DNA from: Deltaproteobacteria bacterium
GTDB lineage: Bacteria; Desulfobacterota; Binatia; UTPRO1
DNA: 64,000 nt
Assembly (NCBI GenBank): GCA_016200545.1
Contig: JACQEO010000087.1
Span: 62,001-126,000 of the forward strand
Reading direction: 5' to 3'
In this document: positions 55,507-63,885 of the stretch, piece by piece
How the letters are laid out: each line of letters starts with the position of its first letter
How positions within the stretch are numbered: position 1 is the stretch's first letter
Position numbers and translations under genes: made by a program
The notes under the pieces: model-generated
The model's database searches: none
What the model was told of the DNA's origin: nothing
Seen by the model: the letters and a program-made list of their open reading frames with translations, nothing else

Positions 55507-56064
55507 TCAGGACCGCCGCAGCGCGAGCCAGTGGAACGCGACCACGACGAGCGCGTGCGTGATGTCGCCGCTCCGCATCAGGTCGGGGATGCTCGTGAGC
55601 GGAACCAGGACGACCTCGGTCTCCTCGGTCGAGTCGAACACGGGCACGTGGCGGCGCTCAACGTCATAGGCGACGAACGAGTGGCAGCGGTTCGACTGGA
55701 TGGCGGGGTTTGGGTGGATCACGCCGAGCGGCTCGACACACGCGGAGGCGTAGCCGCTCTCCTCGACCATCTCGCGATGCGCGGCGACGAGCGGTGAGGC
55801 GTCGTCCGGGTCGACCATCCCGCCCGGCACCTCGAGCGTATAGCCCCCGAGCCCGTGGCGGAATTGTCGAACCATGACGACGTGCTCGTCGGCCGTGAGC
55901 GGGATGATGTTGCACCAGTCGGGCGACTCGAGGACGTGGAACTCGTGCTCGGCGTTGTCGCGCGAGAAGCGACTGCGGTCGCGACGCAGCGAAAAGATGC
56001 GGCACTCGTAGACGATCTCCGCCGCGAGGCGCTCCCACGTGTGCAGTGGACGCCGACCGCTCAC
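55507..56064 (-). CDS. Nudix hydrolase (ADP-ribose pyrophosphatase-like)
   Basis: A 185-residue protein. The Nudix region is GGMVDPDDASPLVAAHREMVEESGY around residues 79-103. The first glutamate is Asp, and one residue is inserted before REMVEESG, so it fits the ADPRase/YjhB-like variant rather than the canonical spacing. The N-terminus carries the RDRSRFSRDNAEHEFHV strand common to ADP-ribose pyrophosphatases. Its start overlaps the upstream CoA-binding gene stop as ATGA. It may hydrolyse ADP-ribose or another nucleoside diphosphate derivative. Confidence 0.88.
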   Translation of the reverse strand: MSGRRPLHTWERLAAEIVYECRIFSLRRDRSRFSRDNAEHEFHVLESPDWCNIIPLTADEHVVMVRQFRHGLGGYTLEVPGGMVDPDDASPLVAAHREMVEESGYASACVEPLGVIHPNPAIQSNRCHSFVAYDVERRHVPVFDSTEETEVVLVPLTSIPDLMRSGDITHALVVVAFHWLALRRS

Positions 56065-56534
56065 GATTCACCGCCGCCGACGGTCGCGTCCTTGCCGAAA
56101 AGTCGCGGGTATTCGATGGCGGGACAGCGGTCCATGACGACCGTCAGGCCGGCCGCCTGCGCCCGCAACGCCGCCTCCACGTGCACCACGCCGAGCTGTA
56201 GCCAGAGTACCAACGCGCCGATCGCGATCGCCTCCTCGACGATCGCGGGGACGGCGGCCGGGCGGCGGAATACGTCCACGACCTCGACTGCCTCCTCGAT
56301 CGCGCCGAGCGACGAGCGACAGCGCTCGCCGAGGACGACGTCGGCCGCCGGGTTCACCGGAATCACGCGATGGCCGCGCTCTTGGAGCAGCCGCGCGATG
56401 CGATGACTGTCGCGCGTCGGGTCGGGCGAGCAGCCGACGACGGCGATCGTCCGCCGCGTTCCGAGAATTCCACGAATCACGTCGTCGACGGGATTACGGA
56501 ACTCGGTCGGTGTTTCGTCAGGCATCGTCGCCAT
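56061..56534 (-). CDS. CoA-binding (YccU-type) protein
   Basis: A 157-residue protein of the CoA-binding Rossmann family (YccU/DUF). The motif TIAVVGCSPDPTRDSHR near residues 30-46 and the VIPVNP strand at ~58 fit succinyl-CoA synthetase-alpha-like CoA binding. Members may sense or bind CoA; no reaction is established. It overlaps its two neighbours by four and 17 bases, so it is part of one minus-strand transcript with the phosphatase and Nudix genes. Confidence 0.85.
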   Translation of the reverse strand: MATMPDETPTEFRNPVDDVIRGILGTRRTIAVVGCSPDPTRDSHRIARLLQERGHRVIPVNPAADVVLGERCRSSLGAIEEAVEVVDVFRRPAAVPAIVEEAIAIGALVLWLQLGVVHVEAALRAQAAGLTVVMDRCPAIEYPRLFGKDATVGGGES

Positions 56535-57033
56535 TCTCGCCTAGCGGCGCGAGGCGGTCGAACGCCTTCTCGAGACAACGCCGGATCTCGTCGCGGCACG
56601 CCTGGTGGAACTCGGCCTCCCGACCGGCCGGGTCGTCGATATCGCCGGCCTCGCCGGCGGCCTCGCGCAGGGTCACCACCTCCTTGCCGGCGGCCTCAGC
56701 GAAACGCGCGAGCATGCCGCGCTGCGCGTCCGTCATGGTGACGATGAGGTCGGCCTCGAGGATGCGCTCGCGGTGCCGCTTCAGGTCACACGACGTCGCA
56801 TCGGAGGGAATCTCGATCGCGTCCTCGCGCAAGAGCAAGCGCGCGTCGAGCGAGACCAGGCTCGAGTCGCGGGCGTAGGGCGCGATCCCTCCCGAATGAA
56901 CGACGACGTCGTCGCGCCGGCGCGCGCTGAGCATCTGCTTCAGCAGCGCCTCTGCAATGATGCTCCGGCTGGTGTTCGCGTGGCAGACGATCAGGATCCG
57001 GCGCGGAGCGGGTAGGTCCGGGTCAGAGCCCAC
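56518..57033 (-). CDS. Low-molecular-weight protein tyrosine phosphatase-like
   Basis: A 171-residue protein from GTG 57033, which overlaps the stop of the SDR gene. The phosphatase loop C-x5-R is CHANTSRS (Cys17, Arg23), with the general acid Asp in GDIDDPAG near residue 137. Members dephosphorylate tyrosine in exopolysaccharide kinases, or are arsenate reductase-like. An arginine-rich upstream part of the open frame is excluded by this start. Its neighbours form a compact, overlapping gene set. Confidence 0.8.
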   Translation of the reverse strand: MGSDPDLPAPRRILIVCHANTSRSIIAEALLKQMLSARRRDDVVVHSGGIAPYARDSSLVSLDARLLLREDAIEIPSDATSCDLKRHRERILEADLIVTMTDAQRGMLARFAEAAGKEVVTLREAAGEAGDIDDPAGREAEFHQACRDEIRRCLEKAFDRLAPLGENGDDA

Positions 57034-57955
57034 CTGCGAACACGTCCGCCATCGTCTCCTTGCGCGTGCCGCCCTTGGCGAGCTCGGTCTTGAGTTTCGT
57101 GCCGAGCGCGCTCGGGTCCCACACGCCACGCTGCTGCACCTTGGCGGCCGAATGCCATCCTTGCATCGCCCACACCGTACCGCCGCCCACGCGGAACACC
57201 TCGCCGTGCACGTCCGCGGCGTCGTCGCTCGCGAGCCACGCGACGAGGGGCGCGACGTTGCGCGGATTGAAGACGTCGAACTCGCCCTCGCCCGTTCCCT
57301 GTCCCATGAGGGCGGCGGTCGCGGGCGTCGCCTCGACCGTGAGGCGCGTCCGCGCGACCGGGGCGATCGCGTTGACGGTGACGCCGTACTTCGCCATCTC
57401 GCGATCGATGATGAAGGACATGGCGGCGATCGCGGCCTTCGCCGCGCCGTAGTTGCTCTGGCTCGGATTGCCGAGGAGCCCCGAGTCGGAGCTGGTGTTG
57501 ATGATCCGCCCGTTCAGGACGTCGCCGACCTTGTGTTGCTCGCGCCAGTAGACGCAGGCGTGACGCGTGCAGTTGAAGGTGCCCTTCAAGTGCACGGCGA
57601 TGACCGCGTCCCAGTCCTCCTCCGACATGTTGAAGATCATGCGGTCGCGGAGGATGCCGGCGTTGTTCACCAACACGTTCAGCTTGCCGAAGGTGTCGAT
57701 TGCGCACTCGACGATGCGCTGCGCGCCCTTGAAGTCGCTGACGCTGTCGCCGTTGGCGACCGCGTCGCCGCCGCTCTTCTTGATCTCGTCGACGACCTCG
57801 TGCGCCGGCCCGGCGCTCGCGCCGGTGCCGTCGAAGTGGGCGCCGAGATCGTTCACGACGACCTTCGCGCCGAGCTTGCCCATGAGCAGGGCCTCCTCGC
57901 GGCCGATACCGCGGCCGGCGCCGGTGATCACGACAACTTTGCCGTCGAGCAGCAT
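57023..57955 (-). CDS. Short-chain dehydrogenase (3-oxoacyl-ACP reductase-like)
   Basis: A 310-residue SDR. The ATG at 57955 has GAGGAGGT five bases upstream, so the start is firm. The Rossmann motif is TGAGRGIG, with NNAG and a Ser-Tyr-Lys set in NTSSDSG...YGAAK. The length and the DGTGASAGPAHEVVDEI stretch resemble the multifunctional-enzyme or peroxisomal MFE-2 type of 3-hydroxyacyl-CoA dehydrogenase. It may act on a 3-hydroxyacyl thioester (inference). It is divergent from the zincin gene. Confidence 0.9.
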   Translation of the reverse strand: MLLDGKVVVITGAGRGIGREEALLMGKLGAKVVVNDLGAHFDGTGASAGPAHEVVDEIKKSGGDAVANGDSVSDFKGAQRIVECAIDTFGKLNVLVNNAGILRDRMIFNMSEEDWDAVIAVHLKGTFNCTRHACVYWREQHKVGDVLNGRIINTSSDSGLLGNPSQSNYGAAKAAIAAMSFIIDREMAKYGVTVNAIAPVARTRLTVEATPATAALMGQGTGEGEFDVFNPRNVAPLVAWLASDDAADVHGEVFRVGGGTVWAMQGWHSAAKVQQRGVWDPSALGTKLKTELAKGGTRKETMADVFAGGL

Positions 57956-58240
57956 GAGCGACCTCCTCGGGGATTCCCCGGAACGAGCTGAGTTGGGTAG
58001 GTGAGCGGTATCATGGCCGCAGTCGGCCGCGGCCTTTTTCGTGCCCGAGGGTACGCGGCTTGTCAAGAATGGCGTCCGCTTGCGCCCGTTCACGCGCGCG
58101 CCGCTCGCGCCTTGTCATGCCGGGAGGCGTGTGGCAACGTCCGCACGCGCCCGAGACTTCACCCGCCGCGCTCGCGACCACCCGATCTCGCCGTCGACGA
58201 CGCGTTCGGCACCCGCGGGTGCGGGGCCGGGGCTACCCCG

Positions 58241-58606
58241 ATGGACCGCACACGATTCGCACGCCTGGTGATCGAGGTCGTGAACGACCTGCCCGACGAG
58301 TTCGCCTCCCGCCTCGCCAACGTCGAGATCGTCGTCGAAGACGAGCCGTCGCGCGCGCAGTTGCGAAGCGTCGGCCTCGATCCCAACGCCGACACGCTCC
58401 TCGGCCTCTACGAAGGTGTCCCGCTCGAGGAACGGACCGCAGAGCTTCCCGTGCTGCCCGACAAGATCTCCATCTTCTACCGCCCCCTGGTCGAGACATG
58501 CAGCGGCGAGGCGGAGATCCGCGAGGAGATTCGCACCACCATCCTCCACGAGGTCGCGCACTTCTTCGGCATCGACGACGAGGACCTCGAGTCATGGGGC
58601 TACTGA
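58241..58606 (+). CDS. Minimal zincin metallopeptidase
   Basis: A 121-residue protein from ATG 58241. The HExxH motif is at residues 103-107 (HEVAHFFGIDD), so the last residues follow the DUF1025/minimal zincin family of small cytoplasmic metalloproteases. These are of unknown substrate and often sit in bacterial chromosomes as lone genes. It is 42 bases before glpD and may be cotranscribed with it. Confidence 0.88.
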   Translation: MDRTRFARLVIEVVNDLPDEFASRLANVEIVVEDEPSRAQLRSVGLDPNADTLLGLYEGVPLEERTAELPVLPDKISIFYRPLVETCSGEAEIREEIRTTILHEVAHFFGIDDEDLESWGY

Positions 58607-58648
58607 CGCCGGAACGACGGGGCGTCGCCGGGCCGAGGGAAGCCGCAC

Positions 58649-60301
58649 ATGCCGGGCTTTGAGCCGACGACCCGTACTCGCAACCTCGGTCGGCTCGCCG
58701 CCGAGGCGTTCGACCTCCTGGTGGTCGGCGGCGGCATCACCGGCGCAGGCGTCGCTCGTGAGGCCGCGCTGCGCGGCCTCACGGTCGGGCTCGTCGAGGC
58801 GCGCGACTTCGCCTCGGGCACCAGTAGTCGGTCGTCGAAGCTGATCCACGGAGGGCTGCGCTATCTCGAGCAAGGCGAGATCGCGCTCGTGCGCGAGGCC
58901 GCGACGGAGCGCAAGGTCCTGCGCCGAATCGCGCCCCACCTGACCGACACCGCGCTGATGTTGGTACCCGTCTACGGCCGCACCAGCGCCGGGGTGTACA
59001 AGCTGCGCGTCGGGCTCTCGCTCTTCGACAAGCTCGCCGCGGTCGATGCCGGCGAGCGCCACCGCATCCTGTCGCGAACGGACGCGCTTGCGGCGGAGCC
59101 GCGCCTGAACGCCGATCGCTTGCAAGGCGCGGCCGTCTACCCGGAGTACGTCACCGACGACGCCCGGCTGGTGCTGGATACGCTGAAAGCGGCCCATCAC
59201 GCCGGCGCGGTGGTGGTGAACCACGCGCAGGTCGTCGGCCTGGGAGGGCGCGGCGCGGAGCGACGGCTCGAGGTCCGCGACGCGTTCAGCGACGCGACCT
59301 TCACGGCCCGGGCGCGCGTCGTCGTGAACGCCGCCGGGCCGTGGGTGGACGCCGTCCGTCGCTTGGACGTGGAGGCGCCCGGTCCGGTGCTGCACCTCAC
59401 CAAGGGCATTCACCTCGTCTTTCGCGCCGAAGACCTGCCGGTACGCCACTGCGTGGTCATGCGCGCGCGCGACCGGCGGCCGCTCTTCACCGTCCCGCGC
59501 GGTCCTTACGTATACGTCGGCACCACCGACACCAGCTACGAGGGCGCGCTCGAAGAGCCGGCGGTAACCGCCGAGGACGCGGAGTACCTCTTCGATACCC
59601 TGGCGCGGAGCTTCTCCGACCTCCACCTCACGTCTGGGCACGTCGTCGGCGCGTGGGCGGGCCTGCGGCCGTTGGTGCACGAGGAAGGCCGCAGCCCGTC
59701 GGAGATCTCCCGCAAGGACGAGATCGCGGTGAGCCCGAGCAGCCTCATCACCATCGCCGGCGGAAAGCTCACGACGTATCGGCGCATGGCCGAGCGCGTC
59801 GTAGAGGCGGCGCTGCCACTCCTCCACCGGACGGCGCCGGCCGGACGCTCAGAGAGCGAACCGCTCGCAGGTGGCAACCTCGCCGCCGATTCCGTCACCG
59901 CGGGCCTCGTGCCAGCGGAGATCCGCGCGCGTCTTCGTGCCGTGCACGGCAGCGACGCCGGCGAGGTGTGCGCGCTCGCCGAGGACCTCGCGTCGTGGGA
60001 ACCGCTCGCAGCCGACGTCCCGCTCTCGGCGGCCGAGGTTCGCCATGCCGTGCGGCGCGAGATGGCGTGCACGCTTGCAGATGTCCTCGAGCGGCGCTCG
60101 CGACTTGCGCTCTTCGCGACCGAGCGCGCGTGCGCGGTTGCGCCCAAGGTCGCCGCACTCGTCGGCGCCGAGCTCGGGTGGAGCGCCGAGCGGCGGGACG
60201 CGGAGGTCGCCGCGTTCGCGCGTCAGTGCGAGGCACGCCTCGGCTGGCGCGGGGTGACGTCGCCGGTCGCGTGCGTCGCCGCATTGGGGACGCGCGCGTG
60301 A
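58649..60301 (+). CDS. glpD: Glycerol-3-phosphate dehydrogenase (FAD)
   Basis: A 550-residue aerobic-type flavoprotein that oxidises sn-glycerol-3-phosphate to dihydroxyacetone phosphate at the membrane and feeds quinone. The FAD motif VVGGGITGAG lies near residue 26, then GTSSRSSKLIHGGLRYLEQGE and GGKLTTYRRMAE, and a C-terminal DAO_C-like part. GAGGGA lies 8 bases upstream. The stop overlaps the next gene as GTGA. It starts a four-gene unit with an AGPS-like oxidase, an FGGY kinase and a HAD phosphatase. Confidence 0.94.
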   Translation: MPGFEPTTRTRNLGRLAAEAFDLLVVGGGITGAGVAREAALRGLTVGLVEARDFASGTSSRSSKLIHGGLRYLEQGEIALVREAATERKVLRRIAPHLTDTALMLVPVYGRTSAGVYKLRVGLSLFDKLAAVDAGERHRILSRTDALAAEPRLNADRLQGAAVYPEYVTDDARLVLDTLKAAHHAGAVVVNHAQVVGLGGRGAERRLEVRDAFSDATFTARARVVVNAAGPWVDAVRRLDVEAPGPVLHLTKGIHLVFRAEDLPVRHCVVMRARDRRPLFTVPRGPYVYVGTTDTSYEGALEEPAVTAEDAEYLFDTLARSFSDLHLTSGHVVGAWAGLRPLVHEEGRSPSEISRKDEIAVSPSSLITIAGGKLTTYRRMAERVVEAALPLLHRTAPAGRSESEPLAGGNLAADSVTAGLVPAEIRARLRAVHGSDAGEVCALAEDLASWEPLAADVPLSAAEVRHAVRREMACTLADVLERRSRLALFATERACAVAPKVAALVGAELGWSAERRDAEVAAFARQCEARLGWRGVTSPVACVAALGTRA

Positions 60302-61713
60302 GCGGCCGGAGCGCGGAGCGGGTCCGCGGGGAGGTTGCGCGCCTCGTCGGCGACGATCGTGTCGTCGCGGATGCCGAGCGCATCGCGCGCGTCAGCCGCG
60401 ACTCCTGGGTGATCGCCGTCTGGCGGAGTCTGCAGGCGAGCCCCCCGGTGCGTCCCGCGTGCGTCGTGCGGCCGCGGTCGACGGCGGAGATCGCGGCGCT
60501 CCTCGCCTACGCGTCGCGCGAGGGCGTTGCGATCGTACCGTTCGGAGCGGGCTCTGGGGTCTGCGGCGGCATCCAACCGGACGCCGAGGCGATCGTCGTC
60601 GATCTCGGCGACATGCGGGCGCTGCGCACGATCGACGGTCACAATCTCCTCGCGACCGCCGAGTCCGGCCTCCTCGGCAGCGAGTTCGAGGCGGCGTTGA
60701 ACGATGCCGGCTACTCGATGGGCCACTTTCCGCAGTCGATCGCTCTGTCGTCGGTGGGTGGCTGGGTCGCGACGCGCTCCGCCGGCCAATTCTCGACCAA
60801 GTACGGCAACATCGAGCAGCTTTTCGTCGCCTTCGAGGCGGTGCTGCCGTCCGGCGCCGTGATCCGCACGCGACCGGTCCCACGCGCCTCGACCGGTCCC
60901 GACCTCCGCCACCTCTTCCTTGGCGGCGAGGGCACGACGGGCATCCTCACCGAGGTTACGTTCGAGATCCATCCGCTACCCGAGGCGACCGAGCGCCAGG
61001 CGGTGGCGTTCCCGACGATGGGCGCCGGGCTCGAGGCGCTGCGCCGCATCGTGCGCGCCGGATGGCGGCCGGCCGTTCTCCGCTTGTACGACGAGGTCGA
61101 GGCCGGCCGCGCGTTCGCCGGCGCCGCGCCGGCGAACGAGAGCCTGCTCCTCGTCCTCTGCGAGGGCTCCGCGGCGCTGGTGGCGGCCGAGCGCGCCGCC
61201 GTCGAGGCGACGTGCCGTGAGACCGGTGGTCGGCTCGTCGGCGCCGCACCGGTCGGGAGCTGGCTGCACCATCGGAACGCCGTTCCGGGCTTCGAGGTGT
61301 TCCTCAAGCAAGGCATGATCGTCGACACGATCGAGGTCGCGGCGATGTGGGACAAGATCGACGGCCTCTATGCGGACGTGCTCGCCGCGATGCGCGCCGT
61401 CCCGGGTCTGATCGTCGCCTCCGGTCACAGCTCGCACACGTACTCGACCGGCACCAACATCTACTTCACGTTTGCCGCCAAACCCGCCGTGCCCGCGGAG
61501 ATCGAGCCCCTCTACTTCCACATCTGGAACGCCGCCATGGAGGCGACGCTCGCCGCAGGTGGCACGATCTCGCACCACCACGGCATCGGCCGGGTACGGC
61601 GCGAGTGGCTGCCGCGCGAGCTCGGCAGCGGGTACGAGGTGTTGGTCGCGGTGCAGCGGGCGCTCGATCCGGCCGGCATCATGAACCCGGGGGCGCTGTT
61701 GCGACCGCGATGA
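60298..61713 (+). CDS. Alkylglycerone-phosphate synthase-like FAD oxidase
   Basis: A 471-residue FAD-linked oxidase (VAO/PCMH fold) whose GTG overlaps the glpD stop. The FAD-binding half has PFGAGSGVCGGI and the TRSAGQFSTKYG segment. The C-terminal half has GHSSHTYSTGTNIYFTF and ISHHHGIGRVRREWLP, the HHH motif and surroundings of alkylglycerone-phosphate synthase (AGPS), the enzyme that swaps an acyl for an alkyl chain on DHAP in ether lipid synthesis. Lying between GlpD, which makes DHAP, and a kinase, this enzyme may make an ether lipid precursor. A D-lactate or glycolate oxidase-like role is an alternative. Confidence 0.85.
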   Translation: MSGRSAERVRGEVARLVGDDRVVADAERIARVSRDSWVIAVWRSLQASPPVRPACVVRPRSTAEIAALLAYASREGVAIVPFGAGSGVCGGIQPDAEAIVVDLGDMRALRTIDGHNLLATAESGLLGSEFEAALNDAGYSMGHFPQSIALSSVGGWVATRSAGQFSTKYGNIEQLFVAFEAVLPSGAVIRTRPVPRASTGPDLRHLFLGGEGTTGILTEVTFEIHPLPEATERQAVAFPTMGAGLEALRRIVRAGWRPAVLRLYDEVEAGRAFAGAAPANESLLLVLCEGSAALVAAERAAVEATCRETGGRLVGAAPVGSWLHHRNAVPGFEVFLKQGMIVDTIEVAAMWDKIDGLYADVLAAMRAVPGLIVASGHSSHTYSTGTNIYFTFAAKPAVPAEIEPLYFHIWNAAMEATLAAGGTISHHHGIGRVRREWLPRELGSGYEVLVAVQRALDPAGIMNPGALLRPR

Positions 61714-63170
61714 GCTCGCACGTTCTCGCGATCGACGAAGGCGGTACCGGCGTCCGCGCCTACGTCTTCGATCACGACGGTCGCGAGATCGCGACCGCGT
61801 ATGCGGAGATCGGGCTTTCCTGTCCGCGCCCGGGATGGGTCGAGCACGATCCGCTCGCGCTCTGGGAGCGGACGCTAGCCGTCACGCGCACTGCGCTCGA
61901 GCGTGCCGCCATCCCGGCGAGCGCGCTTGACGCGATCGGAGTCGCGAACCAACGCGCATCGGCGCTCGTCTGGGACGCCGAGACCGGCCTTCCCGTGTAT
62001 CCTGCGATCGGCTGGCAGGATCTGCGCACCGTCGTGCGTTGCGAGGAACTGGGTCGCCGCGGCCATCTCGTACACCCGATGCAGTCGGCCACGAAGTACG
62101 CATGGACCCTCGAGCACGTGGCGGACGCGCGCGCGCGTGCGGCGGCCGGGCGCCTGCGCTTCGGCACGATCGACAGCTGGATCGCTTGGAAGCTCTCCGG
62201 CGGCGCCTGTCACGTCACCGACCCCTCGAACGCGTCCTGCACCGGCATCTACGACTTCATGGCGAACCGTTGGGACGAGACTCTCCTCGACGCCCTCGAG
62301 CTCCCTGCGGCGTGCCTGCCGACGATCGTGCCGACGAGCGCGATCTGCGGCACCACCGACCGTGCCGTCCTCGGCGCCGCGGTGCGCTTGGCCGCGCGCG
62401 CCGGCGATCAGCAGGCGGCGATGTTCGGCCAGCTCAGAACCGAACCGGGAATGATGAAGATCACCTACGGCACGGCGGCGATGATGGATCTGAACGTTGG
62501 TCCCTCGCTCCGCCTGTCGCCCCATGGTGCGTTCCCGCTGGTTCTCTGGGGACTGGAGGACGGCATCACGTATTGCTTGGAGGGCAGCGCCGTCACCGCG
62601 GGCGCCGCCGTGCAATGGCTGCGCGACGGGCTCGGCATCCTGCACGACGCGGCGGAGTCCGAGGTACTGGCGACGAGCATCCCCGACTCGGGCGGCGTGT
62701 GGTGCGTACCGGCGTTCCAGGGTCTCGGCACTCCCTACCTCGACGCCTCGGCGCGGGCGCTGCTCGGCGGACTGTCCCGCGGAACCGGCCGCGCGGAAAT
62801 CGCGCGCGCGGTCCTCGAGGGCATTGCCTTCCGATGCAGCGAGGTGATCGAGGCGCTGCGAGCCGATTCGCCGACGGCGGCGATCGACGTATTACGCGTC
62901 GACGGCGGCGCGGCGCGCAACGACTTCCTCATGCAGTGCCAGGCCGACGTGACTGGTCTCGTCATCGAGCGTCCGGTCGTGGTCGATGCCGCGACCCTCG
63001 GCGCGGCGTATCTCGCCGGCCTCGCGACCGGTTTCTGGCGCGACCGCACCGAGGTCGCACGCATCTGGAAGCGCGACCGTCTCTTCGAGCCGCGAACGAC
63101 GGCAGCAGAGCGCGCGGAAGGATTGGCGCACTGGAAGAAGCGCGTCGCGCTCGCACGCGGCGACACGTGA
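61710..63170 (+). CDS. FGGY-family glycerol kinase-like
   Basis: A 486-residue carbohydrate kinase whose ATG overlaps the upstream stop (ATGA). The N-terminus LAIDEGGTGVRAYVFD has the ATP phosphate-binding element with Gly-Thr-Gly; GlpK proteins have DQGTTSSR there, so the second Gly is a difference. IGVANQRASALVWD and IGWQDLRT match glycerol kinases. The C-terminal lobe has the LRVDGGAARNDFLMQ signature typical of GlpK. It may phosphorylate glycerol or an ether-linked glycerol analogue. It is coupled to the AGPS-like gene. Confidence 0.85.
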   Translation: MSSHVLAIDEGGTGVRAYVFDHDGREIATAYAEIGLSCPRPGWVEHDPLALWERTLAVTRTALERAAIPASALDAIGVANQRASALVWDAETGLPVYPAIGWQDLRTVVRCEELGRRGHLVHPMQSATKYAWTLEHVADARARAAAGRLRFGTIDSWIAWKLSGGACHVTDPSNASCTGIYDFMANRWDETLLDALELPAACLPTIVPTSAICGTTDRAVLGAAVRLAARAGDQQAAMFGQLRTEPGMMKITYGTAAMMDLNVGPSLRLSPHGAFPLVLWGLEDGITYCLEGSAVTAGAAVQWLRDGLGILHDAAESEVLATSIPDSGGVWCVPAFQGLGTPYLDASARALLGGLSRGTGRAEIARAVLEGIAFRCSEVIEALRADSPTAAIDVLRVDGGAARNDFLMQCQADVTGLVIERPVVVDAATLGAAYLAGLATGFWRDRTEVARIWKRDRLFEPRTTAAERAEGLAHWKKRVALARGDT

Positions 63171-63832
63171 TTCCACCACTCCGTCCGAACGCCGCGACCC
63201 CGCGCTTGCCGCCGCGGGATGTGCTTCGTCTCGTGATCTTCGATTGCGACGGAGTGCTCTTCGATTCGTGGAAGGCGAACGTCGCCTTCTACGACGCCGT
63301 GCTCGCGGCGGTCGGCTTGCCGCCGCTCGACGACGAAGGGCGGCGCCTCTGCCACACGCTCTCGAGTCCGCAACTGTACGCCCGCCTCTTCCCCGCGGAC
63401 TCGTTGATGCAACGGCGGATCGCCGAGGTGGCGCGCGCGACCGACTACGGGCCGTTCTACGCCTTGATGGAGCCCGTGGAGGGGCTCGAGCCGACGTTGC
63501 GTCGCCTCACGGCGCACTGCCCTCTCGCACTCGCGACGAATCGCGGCACGACGGTACGCGGTGTCGTCGAGCACTTCGGTCTCGCGCCCTTCTTCGCGAT
63601 CCGCCTCGGCATTCTCGACGTCGCGCGGCCGAAGCCCGCACCCGATCTGCTCGTCGCCTGCCTGGAGCACGCCGGCGTCGAGGCATCCGCGGCCGTGTAC
63701 GTCGGCGACACCGAGCTCGATCGCGACGCCGCCGCGGGTGCCGGCGTCGCCTACGTCGGAGTCGGACCGGCGAGCGGAGCCGACGTCCGCGTCAACGGCA
63801 TTCGCGAGCTGCCGGCGCTTCTCTTGCGATGA
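63167..63832 (+). CDS. HAD-superfamily phosphatase
   Basis: A 221-residue HAD hydrolase with a GTG at 63167 overlapping the kinase stop (GTGA). Motif I is DCDGVLFDS (~residues 24-32), motif II ALATNRGTT, and motif III/IV PKPAPDLL plus YVGDTELD. It resembles phosphoglycolate/glycerol-3-phosphate phosphatases with a cap domain. It may dephosphorylate a glycerol or alkylglycerol phosphate made by the operon, or remove a side product. A GTG at 63220 is an alternative start. Confidence 0.88.
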   Translation: MIPPLRPNAATPRLPPRDVLRLVIFDCDGVLFDSWKANVAFYDAVLAAVGLPPLDDEGRRLCHTLSSPQLYARLFPADSLMQRRIAEVARATDYGPFYALMEPVEGLEPTLRRLTAHCPLALATNRGTTVRGVVEHFGLAPFFAIRLGILDVARPKPAPDLLVACLEHAGVEASAAVYVGDTELDRDAAAGAGVAYVGVGPASGADVRVNGIRELPALLLR

Positions 63833-63885
63833 GCCCTTCCCTCGAGCGGCGCACCTCGAACAGAGTCTGGCGCGCGATTGCGGGC

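Noticed and set aside
58015..58037. GC hairpin followed by TTTTT on the plus strand
   Set aside because: It looks like a terminator, but no plus-strand gene ends nearby; the nearest ends at 55500. It lies in the divergent gap between the SDR and the zincin gene, so a leader role is possible but unsupported.
59341..60297. Upstream part of the open frame that contains the AGPS-like gene
   Set aside because: It lies inside glpD in a different frame and shows no domain; the coupled GTG at 60298 is the natural start.
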